A stretch of 64,000 nucleotides of DNA from Planctomycetota bacterium (GCA_020638675.1 JACKID010000001.1:372001-436000), one strand, 5' to 3'. Shown: positions 50,303-57,736, counted from the stretch's first letter. Notes: generated from the sequence alone by a model not told the origin. Program-made: numbers and translations.

Positions 50303-52038
50303 GCCGCGCGAGCCGGCGCATTGCTCGGCTGCAGCGCCTCCACCGCGCGGTGTGTGCTGAGAAACACCTGCCCCGGCTCAAGGTGTTTCGTGAAACCAAT
50401 GCTGTCGAACCGATCCATCACCGGACCCTTCACTTCCGCGAGGTGCAGCGTGATGCCGAGCGCCCGCAGGCGGGCGATCAGGCCCTCCAGCGATTCCAGC
50501 GCGCTGGAGTCGACCGAATTGACGGCGCTGAAGATCAGCACCACGTTCTTCAGGTCCGGCCGTTCGGCGACCTGATCCAGTACGCGGTCTTCGACGTTGC
50601 GTGTGTTCGCGAAGAACAGGTTCTCGTCGATCCGCACCAGCAGCAGCCCCGGGTAGGTTGTCACCGGGTGCCGCTTCACGTTGCGGAAATGCTCGCTGTT
50701 GCCGAGGCGCCCCACAACCGCCATGTGGGGGCGGCTGGCGCGGGCCAGATACACCAGCAGCGACATCCCGACGCCCAGCCCGATGCCGATCTCGACGCCG
50801 AGCCCCAGCACGCCCACGATGGTCAGCCCCATCAGCGCGCCGTCGGCTTTGCTGTAGCGCCACAGGCGGACAAGCTCTTTGAAGTTGATCAGGCCCGCCA
50901 CGGCCACGATCACCGTCGCGGCCAGCACAACCTGCGGCAGGCTGGCAAACAGCGGCGCGAGCGCCAGCGTCACTACGCCGATCAACACGGCCGTGAGGAT
51001 GCTTGCAAGCCCGGTGTTCGCGCCCGCGTCAAAGTTGACCACGGAGCGGCTGAAGCCGCCGGTTACCGGGAATCCGCTCGTGAGCCCGGCCGCGATGTTC
51101 GCCGCGCCCAGCGCGACCAGCTCCTGGTTCGGGTCGATGGTCTGGCGGCGCTTGGCACCCAGCGAGCGCCCGACGCTCACGCTTTCGACGTAGCCCGCCA
51201 GCACGATCGCCAGCGCAGCCGGCAATAGGCTGCCGATTACCGGCAGATCGAGCATCGGCAGTGAGAAGTCGGGAAGCCCGGTGGGGAACTCGCCGACGAC
51301 TTTCACGCCAAACCCGGCGTCGAGCGCGAAGAACGACACAGCGCCGATACCCGCCATCACGAGCAACGCCGGGCCGGTACGCGCCAGCATCTGTGCGGCG
51401 CCTTTGGACAACCCGAAGCGCTCCAGCAGCGCGCGAAACGGCTTGCGGAAAAACAGCAGCAGCGCGATCGACGCCACGCCCATGCCCAGCGTCACCCAGT
51501 TGGTGCCCGGCGCGGCCTGTACCAGGTTGATGACTGCTTCATAAGGAAGGTGCCCGCCCGCGGCCTTCACGCCGAGGACGTGTTTTAACTGGCTGATGAG
51601 AATCAAGATGCTCGAGCCGGTGATGAACCCCGCCACCACCGGGTGCGACAGCAGACTCGCCACGAAGCCGCCGCGCACGAGCCCGAGCACAAGCTGGATC
51701 ACGCCCGTCATCGCCGCCAGCAGGATCGCGAGCTTGATGTAGTCCACGCTGCCCGGCGTCGCCAGCGGCGTGAGCGCCGTGGCCGTCAGCAACGAGATCA
51801 CGGCGACCGGCCCCACGCTCAGCGTGCGGCTGGTGCCGAGCAGCCCGTAGATCAGCAGCGGCGCAATGCTCGCGTACAGCCCGTACTCGGGTGGCAGCCC
51901 GGCCAGCATGGCGTAGGCGAGGCTCTGGGGAATCAGCATGATCGTGACGATCACGCCGGCCAGCAGGTCGCCGCCGAGGTCCCTCTTCTTGTAGTGAAAC
52001 AGCCAGTCCGTGAACGGCAGCAGGCGGCGGATGTTCAT
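50299..52038 (-). CDS. SulP-family anion transporter with STAS domain
   Basis: 579 residues. The membrane part (about 1-430) has the SulP signature VTIMLIPQSLAYAMLAGLPPEYGLY (about 31-55) and IKELVRLWR-like connectors. The C-terminal STAS domain (about 450-560) has VVLIFSAVNSVDSSALESLEGLIARL, with the D-S-S motif of anti-sigma-antagonist-type switches. SulP carriers move sulfate, bicarbonate or other anions. Position next to an ArsR repressor and two persulfide-dioxygenase-like genes suggests it moves a sulfur oxyanion (sulfite, sulfate or thiosulfate) made by them; direction unknown. It follows arsR by 9 bases on the same strand. Confidence 0.93.
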   Translation of the reverse strand: MNIRRLLPFTDWLFHYKKRDLGGDLLAGVIVTIMLIPQSLAYAMLAGLPPEYGLYASIAPLLIYGLLGTSRTLSVGPVAVISLLTATALTPLATPGSVDYIKLAILLAAMTGVIQLVLGLVRGGFVASLLSHPVVAGFITGSSILILISQLKHVLGVKAAGGHLPYEAVINLVQAAPGTNWVTLGMGVASIALLLFFRKPFRALLERFGLSKGAAQMLARTGPALLVMAGIGAVSFFALDAGFGVKVVGEFPTGLPDFSLPMLDLPVIGSLLPAALAIVLAGYVESVSVGRSLGAKRRQTIDPNQELVALGAANIAAGLTSGFPVTGGFSRSVVNFDAGANTGLASILTAVLIGVVTLALAPLFASLPQVVLAATVIVAVAGLINFKELVRLWRYSKADGALMGLTIVGVLGLGVEIGIGLGVGMSLLVYLARASRPHMAVVGRLGNSEHFRNVKRHPVTTYPGLLLVRIDENLFFANTRNVEDRVLDQVAERPDLKNVVLIFSAVNSVDSSALESLEGLIARLRALGITLHLAEVKGPVMDRFDSIGFTKHLEPGQVFLSTHRAVEALQPSNAPARAA

Positions 52039-52047
52039 GGCAACCCC

Positions 52048-52383
52048 CTAGGCGATCGACTTCAGGTCCTGTCCCAGCTTGCGGGCAATGGCCCCGCACA
52101 TCAGGTCGCACAGCTGGAAGACGCTGTCGTCCGCGATCGAGTAGATCGTGAACAGGCCCTCTTTGCGGCGGTGCACGTAGCCCGCGTCGGCGAGCTGCCC
52201 CAGGTGCTTGCTTACGTTCGCCTGGCTGAGGCCGGTGGCCTCGACCAGGTCGTTGACGTTCATCTCTTTCACCATCAGGGCGTTCAGCAGCGACAGGCGG
52301 GCGGGCTCGCCGAGCAGCTTGAAGCGCGCGGCCACCAGCCCCAGCGCGGCGGCGCTCATCGGCTTCGGTGTCTTCTTCTTCAT
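52048..52383 (-). CDS. ArsR/SmtB-family repressor, probable sulfur/persulfide sensor
   Basis: 111 residues, winged helix: FKLLGEPARLSLLNALMVKEMNVNDLVEATGLSQANVSKHLGQLADAGYVHRRKEGLFTIYSI spans about 21-83, with SQANVSKHLGQL as recognition helix. No ELCVCDL metal motif in the recognition helix. Instead two cysteines sit on the C-terminal helix, FQLCDLMCGAI (C92, C96). The C-x3-C spacing could act as a persulfide/disulfide switch in the style of BigR/SqrR, although those use other positions. First gene of the arsR-sulP pair, divergent from the dioxygenase-rhodanese gene; presumably controls both through the operator at 52418-52449. Confidence 0.87.
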   Translation of the reverse strand: MKKKTPKPMSAAALGLVAARFKLLGEPARLSLLNALMVKEMNVNDLVEATGLSQANVSKHLGQLADAGYVHRRKEGLFTIYSIADDSVFQLCDLMCGAIARKLGQDLKSIA

Positions 52384-52417
52384 GGCGGGTCTCCTTCAAA
52401 TTTCCTGCGTAGCTGTC

Positions 52418-52449
52418 TTGACTATATAACCACATGGGAATATAGTCAA
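52418..52449. promoter_or_regulatory. Symmetrical divergent promoter/operator of the sulfur island
   Basis: TTGACTATAT (52418-52427) and ATATAGTCAA (52440-52449) form a perfect 10-bp inverted repeat with a 12-base spacer. Each strand reads TTGACT, 17 bases, TATAGT, which is a near-consensus sigma-70 promoter in both directions. One palindrome thus carries overlapping divergent promoters for arsR-sulP and the dioxygenase-rhodanese gene. A bound ArsR dimer would block both. Confidence 0.8.
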
Positions 52450-52451
52450 TT

Positions 52452-52469
52452 CCATAGATGTTCCTATGG
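52452..52469. promoter_or_regulatory. Second inverted repeat downstream of the divergent promoter
   Basis: CCATAG (52452-52457) and CTATGG (52464-52469) form a 6-bp inverted repeat with a 6-base spacer, in the likely initial transcribed region of the plus-strand gene. It could be a second ArsR half-site pair or an mRNA hairpin. Confidence 0.45.
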
Positions 52470-52503
52470 CAACACCGGAACACGGTAACAAAGGAGAACA
52501 GAC

Positions 52504-53826
52504 ATGACCGCAACCGCAACCAAGCCCTTCATCAAGCAGGTCACCAAGGAAGGCGAGGGCTGCCTCGGCTACATCATCGGCGACCGCGCATCCGGCAAGG
52601 CCGCCATCATCGACCCCCGCCATGACCTGGTGGACGAGTTCATCAGCCTTCTCAAGAAGGAAGGCCTGAAGCTTGAGCTGGTGATCGACACCCACACCCA
52701 CGCCGACCACCTGTCCGGCGCGGCCGAGCTCAAGCAGCGCACGGGTGCCAGGTACGGCATGATCCAGGGCACGCTGGTCAAGCCGGCCGACAGGGCCTTT
52801 GCCGACGGCGAGGTCTACATGCTCGGCGAAACCGAGCTGCGCATCATCGCCAGCCCCGGCCACACCCCGGACAGCCTGACCGTCTACGTGGACGGCAACC
52901 TGTTCACCGGCGACACCATGCTGATCGGCGGCAGCGGGCGCACCGACTTCATGGGCGGCGACGCAGGCGAGCTGTTCGACAGCTTCCAGAAATTCGCCGA
53001 GTTTGACGACCACACCATCGTCTGGCCGGGCCATGACTACCAGGGCCGCTCACACAGCACCCTCGGAAAAGAGCGCGAAACCAACCTGATCTACACCGCC
53101 GGCGGTCGCGAGGCCGTCGTCGAGAAGCTGTCCGTGCGCGGCCCGCTGCCGCAGGGCATGGCCGAGATCCTGACCTTCAACCGCAAGGGCAGTGACAGCA
53201 GCGCGCACGTCGAATGCACCACCGTGCACGAGATGCTGAACGGCGACCCGCACGCGCTCCAGATCGTAGACGTGCGCAGCCCGCTCGAGTTCAGCGGCGA
53301 CAGCATCGAGGGCGCCTGGAACATCCCGCTCGAAGAGCTGGACAAGCGCCTGACTGAGCTCAATACCGCCAAAGGCACCATCGTGCTGACCTGCGCCACG
53401 GGCAACCGCGCGCTGATGGCCGCGCAGATCCTCGAGCGCCGCAAGTTCAGCAACTACAAGATCATGGATGGCGGCATGGCCGGCTGGATCAAGTCGAGCC
53501 TGCCATACAACAAGGGCCGGCGCGTGCTGAGCATCATGCGCCAGGTGCAAATCGGTGCAGGCCTGCTGGTGCTGCTGGGCGTGGTCCTCGGGACATTCGT
53601 GAACCCGTGGTTCTACGGCCTCAGCGCGTTCGTGGGCGCAGGCCTCACCGTCGCCGGCACCACCGGCTTCTGCGGCATGGCACTGGTCCTGATGAACCTG
53701 CCCTGGAACAAGGTCGCGCCCACACCGGGCGGCGGCACCAGCGGCGGCTGCAGCGTCGGCGGCGCGGCCTCAGGCGGTTGCAGCGTCGGCGGCTCGACGG
53801 GCGGGGGCTGCAGCGTCGGTGGATAA
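52504..53826 (+). CDS. Metallo-beta-lactamase/persulfide dioxygenase-like - rhodanese fusion with membrane domain and Cys-Gly tail
   Basis: 440 residues; AAAGGAG precedes the ATG. The N-terminal MBL domain has THTHADHLSG (H64, H66, D68, H69), SPGHTPDS and WPGHDY, and is of the ETHE1/Blh persulfide dioxygenase type. A rhodanese domain follows with the active-site loop CATGNR (C297). Then a YgaP-type two-helix membrane unit (about 345-405) ending in GTTGFCGMALVL. The last 32 residues repeat GGCSVGG three times, with cysteines at 416, 426 and 436, exactly ten apart. Such enzymes oxidise glutathione persulfide to sulfite or transfer sulfane sulfur. The tail is unusual and may bind copper or persulfide. 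Confidence 0.92.
   Translation: MTATATKPFIKQVTKEGEGCLGYIIGDRASGKAAIIDPRHDLVDEFISLLKKEGLKLELVIDTHTHADHLSGAAELKQRTGARYGMIQGTLVKPADRAFADGEVYMLGETELRIIASPGHTPDSLTVYVDGNLFTGDTMLIGGSGRTDFMGGDAGELFDSFQKFAEFDDHTIVWPGHDYQGRSHSTLGKERETNLIYTAGGREAVVEKLSVRGPLPQGMAEILTFNRKGSDSSAHVECTTVHEMLNGDPHALQIVDVRSPLEFSGDSIEGAWNIPLEELDKRLTELNTAKGTIVLTCATGNRALMAAQILERRKFSNYKIMDGGMAGWIKSSLPYNKGRRVLSIMRQVQIGAGLLVLLGVVLGTFVNPWFYGLSAFVGAGLTVAGTTGFCGMALVLMNLPWNKVAPTPGGGTSGGCSVGGAASGGCSVGGSTGGGCSVGG
53743..53823 (+). repeat. Three coding repeats giving the GGCSVGG tail
   Basis: Three copies of a GGCGGCTGCAGCGTCGGC-like unit at 30-base intervals encode the Cys-Gly tail of the preceding protein. The units are nearly identical at the DNA level, including the GCAGCGTCGG core, which suggests recent duplication or selection at DNA level. 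Confidence 0.75.
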
Positions 53827-53870
53827 GCCTTTCCGGGCCGCTCAAGCCGCCCGGCGGCGGCCCGAACCGA

Positions 53871-53902
53871 GGGGGTGGCGTTTGCCACCCCCTTAGTGTT
53901 TT
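53871..53902 (+). terminator. Terminator after the first dioxygenase-rhodanese gene
   Basis: GGGGGTGGC (53871-53879), loop GTTT, GCCACCCCC (53884-53892), then TTAGTGTTTT. A 9-bp perfect stem with T-rich trailer, 44 bases after the stop. The next gene therefore probably has its own promoter. Confidence 0.85.
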
Positions 53903-53935
53903 GGGACGACCGGCACGCCGTGAATCGTTTGGTTT

Positions 53936-53995
53936 GAGGCGGGAGGCAGCAGTAAGTGCCTTTTCTGCCGCCTGCCTGCTGACGCCTGCCGCCTG
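53936..53995. repeat. Interspersed GCCGCCTG-type palindromic repeat
   Basis: Left arm GAGGCGGGAGGCAGCAG (53936-53952) and right arm 53965-53995, rich in CTGCCGCCTG, are imperfectly complementary. The same sequence family brackets the S23-type gene at 57.7-58.2 kb. A solo copy of the element, lying in the intergenic space before the second dioxygenase-rhodanese gene. Confidence 0.6.
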
Positions 53996-54046
53996 TTTTC
54001 ACCCCGCGGCGCGCGAACTATCGTAAGGTCAACAAGGAGACTCACC

Positions 54047-55132
54047 ATGTCCGTCGCTACGCTTGAGATGAAGGTTCTGGACTTCGGCCGGGACTGCAAA
54101 ACCTACCTGCTGTGGGACGCCGGCAGCAACGAGGCCGCCATCATCGACCCGCGCTTCGACCACGTGCCGGACTACGCGGCCGAGGTCGAAAGTAGCGGGC
54201 TGAAGCTGAAGTACGCGATCGACACCCACACGCACGCCGACCACCTGTCCGGCAGCGACCGCCTGCGCAACTTAACGGGCTGCGCGATCGTGATGAGCGA
54301 GAAGACCAAGTCCAAGGTACCTGACTACAAGGCCGGCGACGGCGAGAAGCTCAAGCTCGGCGACGGCGAGCTGACCCTGATTCTCACCCCCGGGCACACG
54401 CCGGACAGCATGAGCATCTTCGACGGCTCACGGGTCTACACCGGCGACACGTTGTTCATCGGCGGCGCGGCGCGCACTGACTTCATGGGCGGCGACGCGG
54501 GCCAGCTTTATGACAGCTTCCGCAAGCTGGAGGCGCTGGGCGAAGACGTCGAGGTATGGCCCGGCCACGACTACAACGGTAAGCACAGCAGCACCATCGC
54601 GGCCGAGCTGGAGGGCAACCCGCACTTCAAGGCCGACAAGGCGACGCTTCAGTCGATGCACAAGATCAAAGGCGACCTGCCGGCCAACATGGCCGAGATC
54701 CTGAGCTTTAACAGCGAAGCGGGCCTGCCCGAGGACAAGATCATCCGCCCGGAAGACGTCGCAAAATACGGCACGCCGGGCAAGGATTTCACGCTGCTGG
54801 ATTCGCGTTTTGTCGATGAGTTCGAGGCCGGGCGGATCGAAGGCGCGGTGCTGATCCCGCTGCCCGAGCTGCACGACCGCTGGGCCGAGGTAGAGAAGCT
54901 GCCGCACCCGATTGTCAGCGTCTGCCGCTCAGGTGTGCGCGCCACGATGGCCATGATGACCGCCCGCCACGCCCACGACGACAACTGGGTGCTGCTGCAA
55001 GGCGGCATGCAAGCCTGGAAGAAAGCCGGCAAGCCCATGGTAAGCGACACCGGCCAACCCGACGTAATCACCAGCAAGTTCGCAACAGGCGGAAGCTGCG
55101 CCGCCGGCGGCGGCACGTGTTCGGCGGGCTAG
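54047..55132 (+). CDS. Second metallo-beta-lactamase - rhodanese fusion (persulfide dioxygenase-like)
   Basis: 361 residues; AAGGAG precedes the ATG. MBL motifs THTHADHLSG (H61, H63, D65, H66), TPGHTPDS and WPGHDYNGKH are intact. The rhodanese loop is CRSGVR (C293). No membrane unit, unlike the upstream paralogue. It ends with a short Cys-Gly tail, GGSCAAGGGTCSAG (C351, C358). Soluble version of the same activity: sulfane sulfur oxidation or transfer. Two different rhodanese loops (CATGNR and CRSGVR) suggest different sulfur acceptors. Own promoter likely, since a terminator separates it from the first gene. Confidence 0.92.
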   Translation: MSVATLEMKVLDFGRDCKTYLLWDAGSNEAAIIDPRFDHVPDYAAEVESSGLKLKYAIDTHTHADHLSGSDRLRNLTGCAIVMSEKTKSKVPDYKAGDGEKLKLGDGELTLILTPGHTPDSMSIFDGSRVYTGDTLFIGGAARTDFMGGDAGQLYDSFRKLEALGEDVEVWPGHDYNGKHSSTIAAELEGNPHFKADKATLQSMHKIKGDLPANMAEILSFNSEAGLPEDKIIRPEDVAKYGTPGKDFTLLDSRFVDEFEAGRIEGAVLIPLPELHDRWAEVEKLPHPIVSVCRSGVRATMAMMTARHAHDDNWVLLQGGMQAWKKAGKPMVSDTGQPDVITSKFATGGSCAAGGGTCSAG

Positions 55133-55162
55133 GGTGAGCTCAGTTCACGTGCCGGAAGTTCT

Positions 55163-55678
55163 ATGTCGCTCAACTTCACCCTGATTGAGACGAAGAGGAC
55201 CCGGCTGTGGGACTACGGCTGGTTCGATTTGTCCCGATTCCAAGTTGGTGGCTCAAGTTCGGGGCAGACGACCTCTGATCAGGTTATCTCTGCGTTCCTC
55301 CGCGCCCCAATCTCTCAGCGGTCCTTTTGTGATCAGGGAGCGTGGGGAGATCCCGTAGAGCATCACGGCCCATATCTGCACGCTAAACTTGATCCGGAGT
55401 GGTTTCGGTTGACTACGATTGAGGACGTGAGGAAACGCATTGCCGCTGTGTTTAGTGATCCCCAATTCACGGAACCTCCCGAGCGGGCCCAACGGCAGGA
55501 GGTGGATGCGTGGGCTGAAGTTGTGGGGTTCGGAGGTGACGAAGTGTTTGCGTTGGACGTTCCCGATCTTGCGAGTGTCCGCGTTGAGTTCGACTTCATT
55601 TGGTTGGTCTACAATGAATTCGCCATAGTGAACCGCACGCGAACCGAACTCAGTATTGCTGTCATCGGGTACGACTAG
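55163..55678 (+). CDS. Orphan hypothetical protein, low GC
   Basis: 171 residues. The sequence (DYGWFDLSRFQVGGSSSG, QGAWGDPVEHHGPYLHAK, VRVEFDFIWLVYNEFAIVN) matches no family I recognise; it is soluble, Trp/Phe-rich, with no signal or membrane helix. Codon use includes many AT-rich codons unlike the flanking genes, which points to a foreign or fast-evolving gene. The size and composition are like many small immunity-type proteins, but no toxin is adjacent. It follows the second dioxygenase-rhodanese gene by 30 bases and precedes a repeat-rich stretch. Confidence 0.6.
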   Translation: MSLNFTLIETKRTRLWDYGWFDLSRFQVGGSSSGQTTSDQVISAFLRAPISQRSFCDQGAWGDPVEHHGPYLHAKLDPEWFRLTTIEDVRKRIAAVFSDPQFTEPPERAQRQEVDAWAEVVGFGGDEVFALDVPDLASVRVEFDFIWLVYNEFAIVNRTRTELSIAVIGYD

Positions 55679-55689
55679 GTCCAACTAGT

Positions 55690-56100
55690 AAAATGAAGAG
55701 TCAACTACGCCTGTGGCGCAGGTGCGTTCCGCAGTTCAGCCGCCGGAGGCGGCGTTATCAAATAGCCCGGGGTGTTAGCCCCTGTCTTTCCACCCGTCGC
55801 TTGGAGCCACGACTCTGTCGCCCCTGCCGGGGCTCTGATGAATGCCATGCCGTCGCCGGTGGCTCGCGCTACCGGCCATTTGCGACGGCCCTTGCAGGGC
55901 GGAGCTGCCGTCAGTTGAGTCCCGCAGGGACGACCGCGAATAGCCGGGGGTGATTGAGCACGCCGCAGCTTTGGCGAAGGCGGGCGAAGGAACCCCCGGA
56001 ACACTGTGAGTAGCACGGGCGTCCGGCCCGTGGATTGTGCCACGGACTTCCAGTCCGTGGTGGCCACGCGCTTCCAGCGCGTGCCACTTTGCCAAGAAAT
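55690..56100. repeat. Hairpin-rich noncoding stretch
   Basis: About 480 bases without a gene. It contains many short GC inverted repeats: GCCGCCGGAGGCGGC near 55739, GCCCCTGCCGGGGC near 55831, CCGGTGGCTCGCGCTACCGG near 55856, GCCCTTGCAGGGC near 55889 and GTCCCGCAGGGAC near 55919, followed by the three-hairpin array at 56014-56083. This looks like a mosaic of repetitive extragenic elements; copies elsewhere in the genome could not be checked. Confidence 0.6.
56014..56083. repeat. Array of three hairpins with variable stems
   Basis: CACGGGC/GCCCGTG (56014-56032), CACGGAC/GTCCGTG (56041-56059) and CACGCGC/GCGCGTG (56065-56083) are three 7-bp stems each with a 5-base loop. The second and third loops are identical (TTCCA), the first is GTCCG. 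Stem sequences differ but stay fully paired, and each stem begins CAC and ends GTG. Confidence 0.75.
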
Positions 56101-56161
56101 GTCGCATGCCTCGTTACACTTCCAGCAGGCGCGGATGGGCCGTGCCTGACTGGAGGTTGCT

Positions 56162-56632
56162 ATGTTTGATCCCTTTACCCTTCCGGCCGAAGAGCAGGCC
56201 GAGCTTCGCCGTGAGTTGCAGGAGCTGTACGCGTCGCGCGGCGGCGACGACATCGACCGCGCCATTGCCCGCGACCGCAAAGTGCTGAGCGAGCATGAAC
56301 GCGAACTGGACCACGTCGCCACGCTCCCGTTCGACAAGCCCTACCGCTGGCGGATCGCGCCCAGTGTCGGCTTGCGCGCGCAGAAGGACCTCGAGCGCCA
56401 GAGCAAGGCGCGCTCCGAGCTGATCCACGAGTGCATGGAAGACCTCCTGCGCAAGCGCGGGCACGTCGCCGCGCCCAAGGCACCCGCCGAGGTCACACAC
56501 GGCGGACCACTGAGCGACCAGGTCGAGCGGCTGAATGCGCTGCTCGCGCGGGCGGTGGCGGCCGTTCACAACTATGAGCAGCGCGAGGAGAGGATGGAGG
56601 CCTCTCCGCCGGTCGAGCCGGCCTTGGTGTAG
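56162..56632 (+). CDS. Small uncharacterised helical protein
   Basis: 156 residues, mostly charged helix with coiled-coil character: EEQAELRRELQELYASRGGDD, AIARDRKVLSEHERELDHV, LSDQVERLNALLARAVAAVHNYEQREERM. No signal or membrane segment and no family recognised. High-GC codon use matches the genome, so it looks native. The ATG follows GGAGGTT, a good ribosome binding site. It lies between two repeat-containing gaps. Confidence 0.65.
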   Translation: MFDPFTLPAEEQAELRRELQELYASRGGDDIDRAIARDRKVLSEHERELDHVATLPFDKPYRWRIAPSVGLRAQKDLERQSKARSELIHECMEDLLRKRGHVAAPKAPAEVTHGGPLSDQVERLNALLARAVAAVHNYEQREERMEASPPVEPALV

Positions 56633-56900
56633 TAGTACGGCTCCGCGCGAAGGCGCGAAGTTCACGCGAAGACAGGAAGCACTACAACCGCGAAGGCGTC
56701 CGTCGGCGAGCTGTTCACCGATGCCCGCCGCTATTGGGTTGGCAGTTCTTCGCGTCTTCGCCCGTCTTCGAGTGTTCGCGAAATGCGGTTGCAGTCCGGG
56801 TGGCGGCAAAGCCGCGAATGTCACGCCCGCTTAATGGCGCAGGGCGGGCTAGAGAGGCTTTTCAAGCGCGTCGTTTGGCCCTAAATTCTGCGCGCGTCCA
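56633..56900. other. Gap with GCGAAG-type repeats
   Basis: 268 bases without a convincing gene. The left side has CGCGAAGGCGCGAAGTTCACG and the right side, around 56746-56785, has the inverse-type CTTCGCGTCTTCGCCCGTCTTC. These are degenerate, loosely inverted GCGAAG repeats, which resemble extragenic repeats of other GC-rich genomes. The last ~40 bases contain the rdgB leader. Confidence 0.5.
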
Positions 56901-57716
56901 ATGGCTGACAACCCGGTCAATATCGTCGTCGGTACCAACAACCGGCACAAGTTCCGCGAGATCAACGAGATCTTGAGCGGGCTGCCCGGTATTCAACTGA
57001 ACGATCTGAGCGTGTTTTCCGGCGTGCCGGAAATCGACGAGAACGCCGCCACCTTCGCGGGCAACGCCCAGAAGAAGGCCTATGAGCTCGCGCGTTTTAT
57101 CGCACTGGTCGGGCGCGTGGGCTTTGCCAGCCAGTCCACCTCGACCGATGACGACGACGAGACCGATTTCGAGGCGCTTTCCGCCAGGCGCTACCGCTCG
57201 GCCAGCGGTCGACAGCGCAAGGTCAGCCTCACGCCCGAGCGCATGCCGAAGGTGACCCGCCCCGCGAACCTCGACCTGCTGGTGATGGCCGACGACAGCG
57301 GGCTCGAAGTGGACGCTCTCGACGGCGCGCCCGGCGTGATCAGCGCGCGCTACGCCGGCAAGCACGGCGACGACGCGGCCAACAACAAGCTGCTGCTGAA
57401 GAACCTCAAGGGCGTGCCCGCCGAGAAGCGCAAGGCGCGCTTCGTTTGCGAGATCGCGCTGGCCAGCCCGGAAGGCATACTGTTTACAGTGCGCGGGACG
57501 GTCGAAGGGCTTATCATTGACAAGCTGCGCGGCGAGGGCGGATTCGGGTACGACCCGCTGTTCCTGTACCCGCCCGCGGGCAAAACCTTCGGCGAGTTGG
57601 CGGCCGAGGAGAAGAACAAGATCAGCCACCGCAGCAACGCGCTAGCGCAGTTCAAGGTGGAGTTGGAGAAGATTCTAGAGGCAGGCGGCAGGCGGCAGGC
57701 GGGAGGCGGCAGTTAA
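56901..57716 (+). CDS. rdgB: RdgB/HAM1-type XTP/dITP diphosphatase with an internal insertion
   Basis: 271 residues, against about 200 for the family. Conserved elements: VVGTNNRHKFREI at the start, ADDSGLEVDALDGAPGVISARYAG (active site), GEGGFGYDPLFLYPPAGKTFGEL and KNKISHRSNALAQF. These enzymes clear dITP, XTP and ITP from the nucleotide pool. Between the KAYELARF helix and MADDSGL there is an extra ~50-residue acidic/basic segment (about 71-124). The last ~9 residues (AGGRRQAGGGS) are encoded by the left inverted repeat that borders the next gene, so the C-terminus was probably altered by that repeat's insertion. Confidence 0.9.
   Translation: MADNPVNIVVGTNNRHKFREINEILSGLPGIQLNDLSVFSGVPEIDENAATFAGNAQKKAYELARFIALVGRVGFASQSTSTDDDDETDFEALSARRYRSASGRQRKVSLTPERMPKVTRPANLDLLVMADDSGLEVDALDGAPGVISARYAGKHGDDAANNKLLLKNLKGVPAEKRKARFVCEIALASPEGILFTVRGTVEGLIIDKLRGEGGFGYDPLFLYPPAGKTFGELAAEEKNKISHRSNALAQFKVELEKILEAGGRRQAGGGS
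57689..57712. repeat. Left 24-nt inverted repeat flanking the S23-type gene
   Basis: A perfect 24-base inverted match to 58159-58182, within a longer GGCAGGCGGCAGG tract (57681-57712). It overlaps the 3' end of rdgB. Confidence 0.85.
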
Positions 57717-57736
57717 CTGCAACTGCAGGGGGCGGG

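Noticed and set aside
53743..53823. Cys-Gly tail as a metallothionein-like fold
   Set aside because: Only three cysteines, widely spaced by Gly/Ser; too few and too far apart for a metal cluster by itself.
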